Shown here: piece after piece, positions 37,470-46,982 of the stretch
Position numbering within the stretch: the stretch's first letter is position 1
Layout of the letters: every line of letters begins with the position of its first letter
Assembly: GCF_027925025.1 (NCBI RefSeq)
Contig: NZ_AP027058.1
Coordinates: 1,860,001-1,924,000, forward strand
Source: Limnohabitans sp. MORI2
Lineage (GTDB): Bacteria; Pseudomonadota; Gammaproteobacteria; Burkholderiales; Burkholderiaceae_C
Length of the DNA: 64,000 nt
Reading direction: 5' to 3'
Position numbers and translations under genes: made by a program
Notes under the pieces: generated by a model
Databases searched by the model: none
What the model was told of the DNA's origin: nothing
What the model saw: the letters and a program-made list of their open reading frames with translations, nothing else

Positions 37470-38537
37470 TTATTGCGCCAAATCGCGCATGTCCCAACGA
37501 ATGGCGTCAATCGCCGCCAACACCTCTGGCGACAGCGTGGTGCCCCATGCATCCAAATCGGCATCCAACTGCGCGAGGGATGTCACACCAATGATGGTGC
37601 TGGTCACTTGCCACTTGGTGTAACAAAACGCCAAGGCCATTTGCGTGGGCGTCATGCCGTTTTCACGCGCCAACGCGTTGTAGCGCTTGGCCGCAGCCAG
37701 CGACTCGGGACGTCCCCAGCGTTGCTTGCGCATGCTCTCGTACTTGGCCATGCGGCCCTCTTTGGGCGCTTGCTCGCCCAACAAGCCGCTGTCATCGTAC
37801 TTACCCGTGAGCAAGCCAAAGCCCAATGGCGAATATGCCAAGAGCGACACGTTCAAGCGGTGGCAGGTTTCGTCCAAACCGTTTTCATAGCTGCGGTTGA
37901 TCAGGCAGTATGGGTTTTGCACCGTGGCCACGCGCGGCAAGCCGTGTTGCTCGGCCAAGCGCACAAACTCGTGCACGCCATACGGTGTTTCGTTCGACAA
38001 ACCAATGTGGCGCACTTTGCCCGCCTTCACCAACTTGGCCAAGGCTTCAAGTTGTTCGTGAATGCTGGTTTTGGAATTCTCTTTTTTCGGGTCGTAATAC
38101 ACCGCGCCAAAAGCCGGCACATGACGCTCGGGCCAGTGGATTTGGTAGAGGTCAATCACATCGGTTTGCAGGCGGCGCAAACTACCTTCGCACGAAGCCA
38201 AGATGTCGTCAGCCGACATGCCTTGGTTTTCACGCACCCACGGCATGCCACGCGAGGGGCCAGCCACTTTGGTGGCCAACACCAGCTTCTGGCGGGCACC
38301 GGGGTTCTTGGCAAACCAGCTGCCAATGATGGTTTCGGTGTGGCCAAAGGTCTCAGCCTTAGGGGGCACCGAATACATCTCGGCGGTGTCGATGAAGTTC
38401 ACGCCACGCGCCAGCGATCGTTCGAGGATGGCATGTGCATCGGTTTCATTCACTTGCTCGCCAAACGTCATGGTGCCCAAACAAATGGGGGTGACGTGCA
38501 AATCGCTGTTGCCCAGCTGAACGAGGGGAAAAGTCAT
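37470..38537 (-). CDS. Aldo/keto reductase (Tas-like)
   Basis: NADP(H)-dependent oxidoreductase, 355 residues, TIM barrel. The N-terminal block ICLGTMTFGEQ, the catalytic Asp/Tyr in FIDTAEMYSVPP and the long insert PPKAETFGHTETIIGSWF match the Tas family of E. coli. DLYQIHWPERHVPAFG is another signature. The physiological substrate is unknown. It lies between the acyl-CoA synthetase gene and plsY on the same strand. Confidence 0.92.
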   Translation of the reverse strand: MTFPLVQLGNSDLHVTPICLGTMTFGEQVNETDAHAILERSLARGVNFIDTAEMYSVPPKAETFGHTETIIGSWFAKNPGARQKLVLATKVAGPSRGMPWVRENQGMSADDILASCEGSLRRLQTDVIDLYQIHWPERHVPAFGAVYYDPKKENSKTSIHEQLEALAKLVKAGKVRHIGLSNETPYGVHEFVRLAEQHGLPRVATVQNPYCLINRSYENGLDETCHRLNVSLLAYSPLGFGLLTGKYDDSGLLGEQAPKEGRMAKYESMRKQRWGRPESLAAAKRYNALARENGMTPTQMALAFCYTKWQVTSTIIGVTSLAQLDADLDAWGTTLSPEVLAAIDAIRWDMRDLAQ

Positions 38538-38614
38538 GTGTATTTACTCCGAGAAAGGAGACAGATGAAAAACCCGACAAGTCTAAAGCCTGCCGGGGCT
38601 TGAATAAAGTTTGC

Positions 38615-40429
38615 TTATTGCGCTTTGGCGCGCTCTTCTTCTTGCAAGCGCAACACACGGCGTTGCACCTTGCCCGTGGTGGTCATGGGCAGTTCACCAA
38701 TGAACTCAATCTCTTTGGGGTATTCATACGGCGCGAGCTTGCCACGCACATGCAGTTGCAGGTCGGCCACCAAGGCATCACTGGCTTCAAACCCTGCGGC
38801 CAAGACCACATAGGCCTTCACCAAAGCGCCACGCTCAGCATCAGGTTTGGGCACCACGGCGGCGTTAGCCACAGCGGGGTGTTTGACCAAACAGTTTTCA
38901 ATTTCGCTCGGACCAATGCGATAGCCCGCCGCTTTGAACACATCGTCTGCACGGCCTTGGTACCAAAGGTAGCCGTCTTCGTCGCGCACCGCCATATCGC
39001 CGGTGCGGCACCAGTCGCCCGTGTATTTGCCCAAGGTCGATTTTTCGTTTTTCCAATAGCCCAAAAAGAAAATCGGGTCAGGCTGGCCGTGTTGGTTGTA
39101 GCGGTTGAGCGCCACATCACCGGGCACACCTGTGGGGCACTCGTTGCCGTCTTCGTCAATCACCGCCACGCGGTGACCGGGGTAGCCCTTGCCCATGCTG
39201 CCGGGCTTGGCGGGCCAGCCCACGTTCGTGCGGTGGGTAGACACGCCCTCGCCCATGGTGCCCCACTCCATCGCGCAGTTGCCCACGATGTAGTTGATCT
39301 CGGTTTGACCAAACATCTCATTCACCGTCACACCCAGCTGGGTTTGGCAATAGCCAAACACCGCATCGCCCACAGCCTCGCCCGCGCTCATCATGGCTTG
39401 CAGTTTGAGTTTGAATTGGCTGCTGGGCTTGGGGTAGGCCTTCATCATGGCCTTCAACGCTGTGGGGAACAAAAACGTGTGCGTCACACCATGCTGCTGC
39501 ATGAGCGTGAATGCCAGCTCTGGGCTGAAGCGCCCGTTCCACGCCACGATGGGGCGACCAAAGTACAACGTGGGTAACAAAGCGTCCATCAAGCCGCCAG
39601 TCCATGCCCAATCGGCGGGCGACCAAAACACCGCATCGCTGCCTGTGGGCAAATGCGCGGCGTTTGAAGCTTGGTTTGAAGTGGCTTTCGTGGCAAAGCC
39701 AAACCAGTTTTGGCTACACACAAAACCTGTCAAGTTACCAATCAGCGCACGATGCGGAATGAGTGCACCTTTGGGTGGGCCTGTGGTGCCACTGGTGTAA
39801 ATCAACACCGCGCCTTCGTCCGCTTTGGTTTGCACCGCTGTGAAGGCCCGCTGCTGCGCGGCAGTGGCGCTGGCGTAATCCACATCGACGTGCAGCATGT
39901 CGGCGGCGTTGCTTAGCTCAACCCCGATCACCTCGCGTAGCGCGGGGCACTGGGCGCGCACCGTCAGCACGTTGTTCACCGACGATGCATCCACAATCGC
40001 CACCACGGCCTCGCTGTCTTGCAAGCGGTATTCCAAAGCCTCAGGGCCAAACAGCAACGACAGCGGCATGGCCACCGCGCCCATTTGCATCACGGCCATA
40101 TAGGCCACGGCGGTTTCAAAGCGTTGCGGCAGCACGATGGCCACGCGATCGCCACGCTGCACGCCAAGGTCAGCCAACACATGGCTCAACGCATCTGCGG
40201 CTTGCTGCAACTGCGCATAGGTGTAGCTGCGCGGCGCAACCGCATGTCCGCTCGCATCCGCAGCGGCGTGCTCAACAATCGCCACGCGCTCAGTCGCATC
40301 CGGTTGCGCTGCCCATCGACGGCTGCACACCTCAGCCATGTTGAAGTGCTCGGGCACCTGCCAGCAAAAACCATCTTGCATGGCTTGGTAAAAGTCGTGT
40401 GAAGTCGTCCCTACGGAATGCTTGGCCAT
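38615..40429 (-). CDS. AMP-forming acyl-CoA synthetase (ANL superfamily)
   Basis: 604 residues. The phosphate loop is LIYTSGTTGPPKGALIPH, the adenine site FGQTEIN, the hinge and Asp motif WCRTGDMAVRDEDGYL with YQGRADDVFKAAGYRIG, and the catalytic Lys in TTTGKVQRRVLR. The N-terminal FYQAMQDGFCWQVPEHFNMA resembles medium-chain acyl-CoA or acetyl-CoA synthetases rather than the FadD type. The substrate is likely a short to medium or aromatic acid. AAGGA precedes the ATG. It is divergent, with only 25 nt between, from an alpha/beta hydrolase gene. Confidence 0.92.
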   Translation of the reverse strand: MAKHSVGTTSHDFYQAMQDGFCWQVPEHFNMAEVCSRRWAAQPDATERVAIVEHAAADASGHAVAPRSYTYAQLQQAADALSHVLADLGVQRGDRVAIVLPQRFETAVAYMAVMQMGAVAMPLSLLFGPEALEYRLQDSEAVVAIVDASSVNNVLTVRAQCPALREVIGVELSNAADMLHVDVDYASATAAQQRAFTAVQTKADEGAVLIYTSGTTGPPKGALIPHRALIGNLTGFVCSQNWFGFATKATSNQASNAAHLPTGSDAVFWSPADWAWTGGLMDALLPTLYFGRPIVAWNGRFSPELAFTLMQQHGVTHTFLFPTALKAMMKAYPKPSSQFKLKLQAMMSAGEAVGDAVFGYCQTQLGVTVNEMFGQTEINYIVGNCAMEWGTMGEGVSTHRTNVGWPAKPGSMGKGYPGHRVAVIDEDGNECPTGVPGDVALNRYNQHGQPDPIFFLGYWKNEKSTLGKYTGDWCRTGDMAVRDEDGYLWYQGRADDVFKAAGYRIGPSEIENCLVKHPAVANAAVVPKPDAERGALVKAYVVLAAGFEASDALVADLQLHVRGKLAPYEYPKEIEFIGELPMTTTGKVQRRVLRLQEEERAKAQ

Positions 40430-40454
40430 GTCTCGGTCCTTATGATTACGTGCA

Positions 40455-41372
40455 ATGTACCCAATCCAAAAACCTTCGCGCAGCGAGTTTGTCCCAATCC
40501 GTCACCTGAGTTACCACGTCTTGCAGTGGGGCACGCCCTCACCCGACAAAACACCCCTCGTCATGGTGCACGGCTGGATGGATGTCGCCGCCTCATTTCA
40601 ATTCGTCATTGACGCCCTGAAAGACGACCACTGGATCATCGCCCCCGACTGGCGTGGCTTTGGTCTCACAGAAACACCCAACGTCGATCACTTCTTCTTC
40701 CCCGATTACTTGGCCGATCTCGACCAGCTGCTCGACCACTATGTGGGCGACCGCAAAGTTCACCTCATCGGCCACAGCATGGGCGGCCACGTCGCCACGA
40801 TGTATGCGGGCGTTCGACCTGAACGCATTCAAACCCTCATCAACCTCGAAGGCTTTGGCATGCCCGCCACGCGTCCCTCGCAGGCCCCAGGTCGTTTGGC
40901 CAAATGGATGGACGAGCTCAAAGCCGTGCAACGCGGCGAGATGACGCTGCGCCCGTACCCCGACCAAGAGTCGGTAGCGCAGCGCCTCATCAAAACCAAC
41001 CCGCGCTTGGACGCAGACAAAGCCCATTGGCTGGCTCAGCATTGGGCACAACCCGATGCACAAGGCCAGTGGCGCATCTTGGGCCATGCGGGCCACAAAG
41101 TGGTCAATGCGCAGCTGTTCAAGATCGATGAAACCCAAGCCATCTACGAACGCATCACCGCGCCCACCCTCTGTGTGGTGGCCGACAGCGACAGCATGAG
41201 CCAGTGGTGGAAAGACAACTACACCTTGCACGAGTTCAAGCAACGCATTGCGGCTGTGCCCCATCTGACCCATGCGGTGATTGAAGATGCAGGCCACATG
41301 CTGCACCATGACCAACCCGAAAAACTCGCGAGACTGATAGAAGAATTCTTAAGCATTAAAAGTGCCGCTTAA
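40455..41372 (+). CDS. Alpha/beta-hydrolase fold protein
   Basis: 305 residues. The oxyanion block is MVHGWMDVAASFQFV, the nucleophile Ser108 sits in IGHSMGGHVA, and the catalytic His is in DAGHMLHHDQPEKL near residue 284. The overall layout is of the epoxide hydrolase/haloperoxidase-like group; no cap specificity can be read. The substrate is unknown. The gene ends inside a terminator hairpin. Confidence 0.9.
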   Translation: MYPIQKPSRSEFVPIRHLSYHVLQWGTPSPDKTPLVMVHGWMDVAASFQFVIDALKDDHWIIAPDWRGFGLTETPNVDHFFFPDYLADLDQLLDHYVGDRKVHLIGHSMGGHVATMYAGVRPERIQTLINLEGFGMPATRPSQAPGRLAKWMDELKAVQRGEMTLRPYPDQESVAQRLIKTNPRLDADKAHWLAQHWAQPDAQGQWRILGHAGHKVVNAQLFKIDETQAIYERITAPTLCVVADSDSMSQWWKDNYTLHEFKQRIAAVPHLTHAVIEDAGHMLHHDQPEKLARLIEEFLSIKSAA

Positions 41373-41395
41373 CTGATTAGAATCAGGCACTTTTT
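41359..41395 (+). terminator. Intrinsic terminator overlapping the hydrolase stop
   Basis: Stem AAAAGTGCC / GGCACTTTT with an inner helper stem TGATT/AATCA in the loop, followed by T. It begins inside the last codons of the hydrolase gene. Confidence 0.82.
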
Positions 41396-41409
41396 AAATC
41401 GAATCCATC

Positions 41410-41961
41410 ATGTCTTTTCCCTCCAAACTCAGCGCTTGGATTGCAAGCTGCGCACTCATCGGCACTGTCGGCCTCGGGCACGCCCATGCCGCAGAGGACA
41501 GCCTCTACGACTTGCAACCTTGCCCTGACAGCTTGGCCGTTGAAGGTGGCGCGAAAGCGGACAAGACGTGGGATTTGACGCTCTCGCCCTTCACCCACCA
41601 CTGGCACAGCAGCTCGGAACACAAACCCGTCAAACTGGTGGCGCTTGACCGACATGTCTCGGGTGGCCGATTCTGTGGCTTGGCCCTGTTCACCAACTCC
41701 TTTGGTCAACCCTCGGCCTATGGCTACGTGGGCCAGCAATGGAACAACATCCTGGGCAACCCCCAGTTATTCACTAAAGTGTCCGCCGGTTTCATCTATG
41801 GCTACCGAGGCAAGCACAAAGACGCGATTGGATTCAACTCAGCGGGTATCGCCCCTGCCATCATTCCGTCACTGGGGTATGCCTTCAACCCCAAAGAATC
41901 TGCGCAAGCCTTTTTGCTAGGAACAGCAGGTGTCACATTTGCTTACGTACGCAGCTTCTAA
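41410..41961 (+). CDS. Exported beta-barrel-like protein of unknown function
   Basis: 183 residues with a signal peptide ending HAHAAE (about residue 28). The mature part alternates hydrophobic and polar residues (FTHHWHSSSEHKPVKLVAL, GLALFTNSFGQPSAYGYV, AGFIYGYRGKHKD) and ends YVRSF with a terminal Phe, so it is probably a small outer-membrane barrel. It resembles burkholderial proteins that databases call sn-glycerol-3-phosphate transporter or PagP-like without proof. Alone between a terminator and prfB. Confidence 0.75.
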   Translation: MSFPSKLSAWIASCALIGTVGLGHAHAAEDSLYDLQPCPDSLAVEGGAKADKTWDLTLSPFTHHWHSSSEHKPVKLVALDRHVSGGRFCGLALFTNSFGQPSAYGYVGQQWNNILGNPQLFTKVSAGFIYGYRGKHKDAIGFNSAGIAPAIIPSLGYAFNPKESAQAFLLGTAGVTFAYVRSF

Positions 41962-42021
41962 GCCGCGGCCCGAACGTGAGAAAATCCAAGGTTTTCGCCA
42001 ATACACAAAGAAGACCTCATC

Positions 42022-43126
42022 ATGGAAGCAGAACGCATCAACCTCATTGGAACCACCCTGGCCAACCTGAGCGCGCGCACGGTGGATCTACGGAGGTATC
42101 TTTGACTACGATGCCAAAGCCGAACGCCTGCGCACTGTCAATGCTTCGCTAGAAGACCCAACGATCTGGAACGACCCCAAGAAAGCCCAAGAGCTGGGTC
42201 GTGAGAAAAAAGCCCTCGACGGCGTGGTCGTCACCCTCACCCGCCTCACGCAAGAGTTGGCAGATAACGCCGAGTTGTTTGAAATGAGCAAAGCCGACAA
42301 CGACGAAGACGGCTTGATGACCATCGAGACCGACACCCAAGGCTTGGTCAAAACCATCGAAGAACTCGAATTCCGTCGCATGTTCAGCAACGAGGCCGAC
42401 CCGCTCAATTGCTTCTTGGACATCCAAGCCGGTGCCGGTGGCACCGAAGCCTGCGACTGGGCCAGCATGTTGCTGCGCCAGTACCTCAAGTACGCCGAAC
42501 GCAAAGGCTTCAAAACCACGGTGGAAGACGAATCTGCTGGCGACGTAGCCGGCATCAAAGGCGCGACCATCAAGATCGAAGGCGAATACGCCTTTGGTTT
42601 GTTGCGCACCGAAACTGGTGTGCACCGCTTGGTGCGCAAGTCGCCGTTTGACAGCTCGGGTGGTCGCCACACTTCGTTCGCGTCGGTGTTTGTGTACCCC
42701 GAAATTGATGACTCGATCGAGATCGACATCAACCCCTCAGACGTGCGCACCGACACCTACCGTGCCTCGGGCGCGGGTGGTCAGCACATCAACAAAACCG
42801 ACTCTGCGGTGCGTTTGACCCACATCCCCACCGGCATCGTGGTGCAGTGTCAAGACGGCCGAAGCCAGCACAGCAACCGTGACGTAGCTTGGAAACGCCT
42901 GCGCTCGCGCTTGTACGACTTTGAAATGCGCAAGCGCCAAGAAGAACAGCAAAAGCTCGAAGACACCAAGACCGATGTGGGCTGGGGTCACCAAATTCGC
43001 AGCTACGTGCTGGACAACAGCCGCATCAAAGACTTGCGTACCAACGTTGAAGTCTCGGCCACACAAAAAGTCTTGGACGGCGACCTCGATGCTTTCATCG
43101 AAGCGTCACTCAAGCAAGGTATTTAA
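42022..43126 (+). CDS. prfB: Peptide chain release factor 2 with programmed +1 frameshift
   Basis: RF2 reads UGA and UAA stop codons. Two frames must be joined: 42022-42102 (27 codons, ending CTT before TGA at 42103-42105) and 42104-43126. The slippery site TATCTTTGAC is identical to the classic one, and an internal Shine-Dalgarno-like GGAGG sits just upstream (CGGAGGTATCTT). The product would be 367 residues, close to the 365 of E. coli. The RF2 stop-recognition tripeptide SPF (KSPFDSSGG) and the GGQ peptidyl-transferase motif ([13 protein letters not shown]) are present. Regulation is autogenous: low RF2 favours the shift. Confidence 0.96.
42094..42106 (+). promoter_or_regulatory. prfB: prfB +1 programmed frameshift site
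   Basis: GGAGG-TAT-CTT-TGA-C: an SD-like element, slippery CUU codon and in-frame UGA followed by C, the conserved recoding signal of bacterial RF2 genes. Confidence 0.95.
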
Positions 43127-43134
43127 GGAAAACT

Positions 43135-45843
43135 ATGTTCCGCGAAGGCACAGCCCCATTGATTCAACGCGCCGACTACACCGCGCCTGCGTTTTGGATC
43201 GACACCGTCGATCTGACGTTTGACCTTGACCCCGCCAAGACCCGCGTGCTCAACAAAATGCGCGTGCGTCGCAACCCCGACGTGGCGGCTCAGCCACTGC
43301 GTTTGGATGGCGATGAGCTCAACCTCGCCCGCGTGTTGGTCAATGGCCAAGGCACGTCGTTCAAGATGGACGGCAGCCAGTTGGTGCTGGAGAACTTGCC
43401 CGAAGGTCACGAAGCTTTCGACCTAGAAATCTTCACCACCTGCAACCCCGCGAAGAACACCAAGCTCATGGGCTTGTACGTGAGCAACGACTCGTTCTTC
43501 ACCCAATGCGAGGCTGAGGGCTTTCGCCGCATCACGTATTTCTTAGACCGCCCCGATGTGATGTCGAGCTACAGCGTCACGCTGCGCGCTGACAAACAAG
43601 CCTTCCCTGTGTTGCTGAGCAATGGCAACTTGGTGGAAGAAGGCGACCTCGAAGAAGGCCGCCACTTTGCCAAGTGGGTCGACCCCCACAAAAAGCCATG
43701 CTACTTGTTTGCCTTGGTCGCAGGCCAGTTTGTGTGCCGCGAGCAGCGCGTCAAAGCGCCATCAGGCAAAGAACATTTGCTACAGGTCTATGTGCGCTCG
43801 GGCGATTTAGACAAAACCGAACACGCCATGAACTCGCTCATGGCCAGCATCAAGTGGGACGAGCAGCGTTTCAACTTGAGCCTCGACCTCGAACGTTTCA
43901 TGATCGTCGCCACCAGCGACTTCAACATGGGCGCGATGGAGAACAAGGGCCTCAACATCTTCAACACCAAGTTTGTGTTGGCCAACTCTGCCACCGCCAC
44001 CGACATGGACTACGCCAACATCGAGAGCGTGGTCGGTCATGAATACTTCCACAACTGGACGGGCAACCGCGTCACCTGCCGCGATTGGTTCCAGCTCTCG
44101 CTCAAAGAAGGCCTCACCGTTTTCCGCGACCAAGAGTTCAGCCAAGACTTGGCTGCTGAAGCGTTGAAAGACAACCCAACAGCTGCCGCCTCGGCCAAAG
44201 CCGTCAAGCGCATCGAAGACGTGCGCTTGTTGCGCACCGCGCAGTTCCCAGAAGACGCAGGCCCCATGGCCCACCCCGTGCGTCCTGACAGCTATGTAGA
44301 AATCAACAACTTCTACACCGTCACGATTTACGAAAAAGGCTCTGAGGTTGTGCGCATGATGCAAACCTTAACGAGCCGTGAAGGCTTTGCCAAAGGCATG
44401 ACGCTCTATTTCGAGCGCCACGACGGCCAAGCGGTAACGTGCGACGACTTCGCTCAAGCCATTGCCGATGCCAACCCCGGCTCTGCCCTCGCCACGCACT
44501 TGGCGCAGTTCAAGCGTTGGTACGCACAAGCAGGCACGCCACGCGTGCAAGCTGCAGGCAGCTACAACGCCGACACACGCAGCTACACACTCACCTTGAG
44601 CCAGAGCTGCCCACCCAGCCCCGGCCAAGACCACAAAGAACCGTTCGTCATTCCCGTGCAATTCGGTTTGCTCGGTGCCGATGGCCGCGAGGTGTTGCCC
44701 ACGCAACTCTTGGTGCTGACCGAGGCCAAGCAAAACTTCGAGTTCAAAGACCTCAACCTGCAAGCCGGTGAAGAGCCCGTGCCCTCCATCCTGCGCGGCT
44801 TTAGCGCCCCTGTGGTGTTAGAAAAAGATTTCACCGCCACGCAACTACTCACCCTCTTGGCGCACGACACCGACCCATTCAACCAATGGGAAGCCGCGCA
44901 ACGCTTGTGCTTGAACGCGGCCTTGCACGCCATCGCACAAAGCGATGAACCCACGCAGGTGCTCGACGCCGCGTTGGTGCAAGCCCTGCGCACCGTGCTG
45001 CGCAACCCTGCGCTCGATGCTGCGTTCAAAGAACTCGTGCTCACGCTGCCGTCAGAAACCTACATCGCTGAACAGCTCGACGTGGTCGACCCCCAACGAA
45101 TCCACGCAGTGCGTGAAGCCATGCGTGCGCAACTCGCCCGCGAACTGCACGACGATTGGGCGTGGGCTTTTGAAGCGCATCAAGACAACGGCGCCTTCCG
45201 CCCCGACCCTGTGTCGAGCGGTCGCCGTGCTTTGAGCGGCATGGCCCTCACCATGTTGTGTTTGGATGCTCGCACCAGCGGCGATGTGGTGTGGCCCGGC
45301 CGAACCTACCAGCGCTTCAAAGACGCGCACAACATGACCGACCGCTTCAACGCTTTGAATGCGTTGGTGCAAGCACAGTCAGTGAGCAACGGCCACGACT
45401 TGGCCGCTGACGCATTGCAGCGCTTTTACAACCAGTTCCGCAACGAAGCCTTGGTGATGGACAAGTGGTTTGCCTTGCAAGCTGGCAGCACCGACCGTGG
45501 TGGCAACATCTTGTCGCTGGTGCGCAACCTCATGTTGCACCCCGATTTCCACATCAAAAACCCCAACCGCGCTCGCAGCCTGATCTTCAGTTTCTGCAGT
45601 GCCAACCCCGGTGCCTTCCACCGCAGCGATGCGGCAGGTTATGTGTTCTGGAGTGAACGCGTGTTAGAGCTCGACGCTATCAACCCCCAAGTCGCCGCCC
45701 GTTTGGCACGCGCCTTGGACCGTTGGAGCAAGCTCGCCGAGCCTTACCGCACCGCAGCGCACGAAGCCATCAAACGCGTCGCCGCCAAAACCGATTTAAG
45801 CAACGACGTGCGTGAGGTGGTCTCACGCGCGCTCTCCAACTAA
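43135..45843 (+). CDS. pepN: Aminopeptidase N
   Basis: Zinc metallopeptidase of family M1, 902 residues (E. coli 870). The exopeptidase motif GAMENKG is at 266-272 and the zinc site is HEYFHNW (His302, His306) with Glu325 in LKEGLTVF. The four-domain layout ends in the long alpha-helical C-terminal domain. Cytoplasmic, general turnover of peptides. It begins 8 nt after prfB and is followed 9 nt later by fbp, so the three may be one operon. Confidence 0.96.
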   Translation: MFREGTAPLIQRADYTAPAFWIDTVDLTFDLDPAKTRVLNKMRVRRNPDVAAQPLRLDGDELNLARVLVNGQGTSFKMDGSQLVLENLPEGHEAFDLEIFTTCNPAKNTKLMGLYVSNDSFFTQCEAEGFRRITYFLDRPDVMSSYSVTLRADKQAFPVLLSNGNLVEEGDLEEGRHFAKWVDPHKKPCYLFALVAGQFVCREQRVKAPSGKEHLLQVYVRSGDLDKTEHAMNSLMASIKWDEQRFNLSLDLERFMIVATSDFNMGAMENKGLNIFNTKFVLANSATATDMDYANIESVVGHEYFHNWTGNRVTCRDWFQLSLKEGLTVFRDQEFSQDLAAEALKDNPTAAASAKAVKRIEDVRLLRTAQFPEDAGPMAHPVRPDSYVEINNFYTVTIYEKGSEVVRMMQTLTSREGFAKGMTLYFERHDGQAVTCDDFAQAIADANPGSALATHLAQFKRWYAQAGTPRVQAAGSYNADTRSYTLTLSQSCPPSPGQDHKEPFVIPVQFGLLGADGREVLPTQLLVLTEAKQNFEFKDLNLQAGEEPVPSILRGFSAPVVLEKDFTATQLLTLLAHDTDPFNQWEAAQRLCLNAALHAIAQSDEPTQVLDAALVQALRTVLRNPALDAAFKELVLTLPSETYIAEQLDVVDPQRIHAVREAMRAQLARELHDDWAWAFEAHQDNGAFRPDPVSSGRRALSGMALTMLCLDARTSGDVVWPGRTYQRFKDAHNMTDRFNALNALVQAQSVSNGHDLAADALQRFYNQFRNEALVMDKWFALQAGSTDRGGNILSLVRNLMLHPDFHIKNPNRARSLIFSFCSANPGAFHRSDAAGYVFWSERVLELDAINPQVAARLARALDRWSKLAEPYRTAAHEAIKRVAAKTDLSNDVREVVSRALSN

Positions 45844-45852
45844 GGACTTGCC

Positions 45853-46854
45853 ATGAGTGTTTCTCTCACCCGCTATCTGGTCGAACAACAACGCGCCAAA
45901 GGCCTCATTCCCTCTGAGCTGCGCTTGTTGCTCGAAGTCGTGGCACGCGCTTGCAAGAGCATCAGCCACGCTGTGAACAAAGGTGCTTTGGGCGAAGTCA
46001 TGGGTACCGCTGGCAGCGAAAACATCCAAGGCGAAGTGCAAAAGAAACTCGACATCATCGCCAACGATGTGTTGATTGAAGCCAACGAATGGGGTGGCCA
46101 CTTAGCCGCCATGGCGTCCGAAGAAATGGACAGCATCCACGTCGTGCCCAACCGCTACCCCCAAGGCGAATACCTGTTGATGTTTGACCCACTCGATGGC
46201 TCCAGCAACATCGAAGTCAACGTGAGCATTGGCACCATCTTCAGCGTACTCAAAAAAGTAGACCCCAGCAAAGGCGTGAGCGAAGACGACTTTTTGCAAC
46301 CAGGCACCCAGCAAGTGGCTGCGGGCTATTGCGTGTACGGCCCGCAAACCACCTTGGTGCTCACCGTGGGCGACGGCGTGGCCATGTTCACCTTGGACCG
46401 CGAGCAAGGATCGTTTGTGTTGACCCAAGAAAACGTGAAAGTGCCAGAAGACACCAAAGAATTCGCCATCAACATGAGCAACATGCGCCACTGGGACGAG
46501 CCCGTGAAGCGCTACATCGACGAGTGCCTGCAAGGCGAAGAAGGCCCACGCGGCAAAAACTTCAACATGCGTTGGATCGCCTCCATGGTGGCCGACGTGC
46601 ACCGCATCCTCACCCGTGGCGGCGTGTTCATGTACCCCTGGGACAAGCGCGAGCCAGGCAAAGCTGGCAAGCTGCGCCTGATGTACGAAGCCAACCCCAT
46701 GAGCTGGTTGATCGAGCAAGCCGGTGGTGCCGCCACCAATGGCCAACAACGCATCTTGGACATTCAACCCACGCAGCTGCACCAACGTGTCAGCGTCATC
46801 TTGGGCTCGAAAAACGAAGTGGACCGTGTGACCAGTTATCACACCCAAAAGTAA
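45853..46854 (+). CDS. fbp: Fructose-1,6-bisphosphatase class I
   Basis: Gluconeogenic and pentose-cycle phosphatase, 333 residues. The metal site [12 protein letters not shown] (Asp112, Asp115) and ASEEMDSI region, plus [14 protein letters not shown] and GGVFMYPWD near the C-terminus, are typical of FBPase I. No carbon-fixation genes are visible nearby, so a housekeeping role is assumed. A terminator follows. Confidence 0.96.
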   Translation: MSVSLTRYLVEQQRAKGLIPSELRLLLEVVARACKSISHAVNKGALGEVMGTAGSENIQGEVQKKLDIIANDVLIEANEWGGHLAAMASEEMDSIHVVPNRYPQGEYLLMFDPLDGSSNIEVNVSIGTIFSVLKKVDPSKGVSEDDFLQPGTQQVAAGYCVYGPQTTLVLTVGDGVAMFTLDREQGSFVLTQENVKVPEDTKEFAINMSNMRHWDEPVKRYIDECLQGEEGPRGKNFNMRWIASMVADVHRILTRGGVFMYPWDKREPGKAGKLRLMYEANPMSWLIEQAGGAATNGQQRILDIQPTQLHQRVSVILGSKNEVDRVTSYHTQK

Positions 46855-46872
46855 ATATTTACACTTCAAAAA

Positions 46873-46897
46873 AAAGGCCCGCATCATGCGGGCCTTT
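46873..46897 (+). terminator. Intrinsic terminator after fbp
   Basis: 12-bp stem AAAGGCCCGCAT / ATGCGGGCCTTT followed by GTCTTTTG. It isolates the housekeeping genes from the sensor-adhesin locus. Confidence 0.85.
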
Positions 46898-46909
46898 GTC
46901 TTTTGACTA

Positions 46910-46934
46910 GTTATGTAATGTACGGAAATAAAAC
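46910..46934 (+). promoter_or_regulatory. Shared 25-nt element, copy 1 (upstream of sensor kinase)
   Basis: GTTnTGTAATnTACGG followed by nAATAAAAC. It matches the copy at 49559-49583 at 22 of 25 positions. It lies 49 nt before the sensor kinase ATG. Inferred binding site of the linked OmpR-type regulator or other shared control element. Confidence 0.6.
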
Positions 46935-46982
46935 CACCAAGCGGCAGTGCTAGGCTTATTCACAAATTCAAAAAATGTACTG

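Noticed and set aside
38575..38600. Possible terminator after the acyl-CoA synthetase gene
   Set aside because: Only a 5-bp stem (AAGCC/GGCTT) without a clear T-run on the minus strand; too weak to annotate.
37473..38603. Open frame of 376 codons on the plus strand opposite the aldo-keto reductase
   Set aside because: Shadow of the reductase, whose catalytic motifs are intact.
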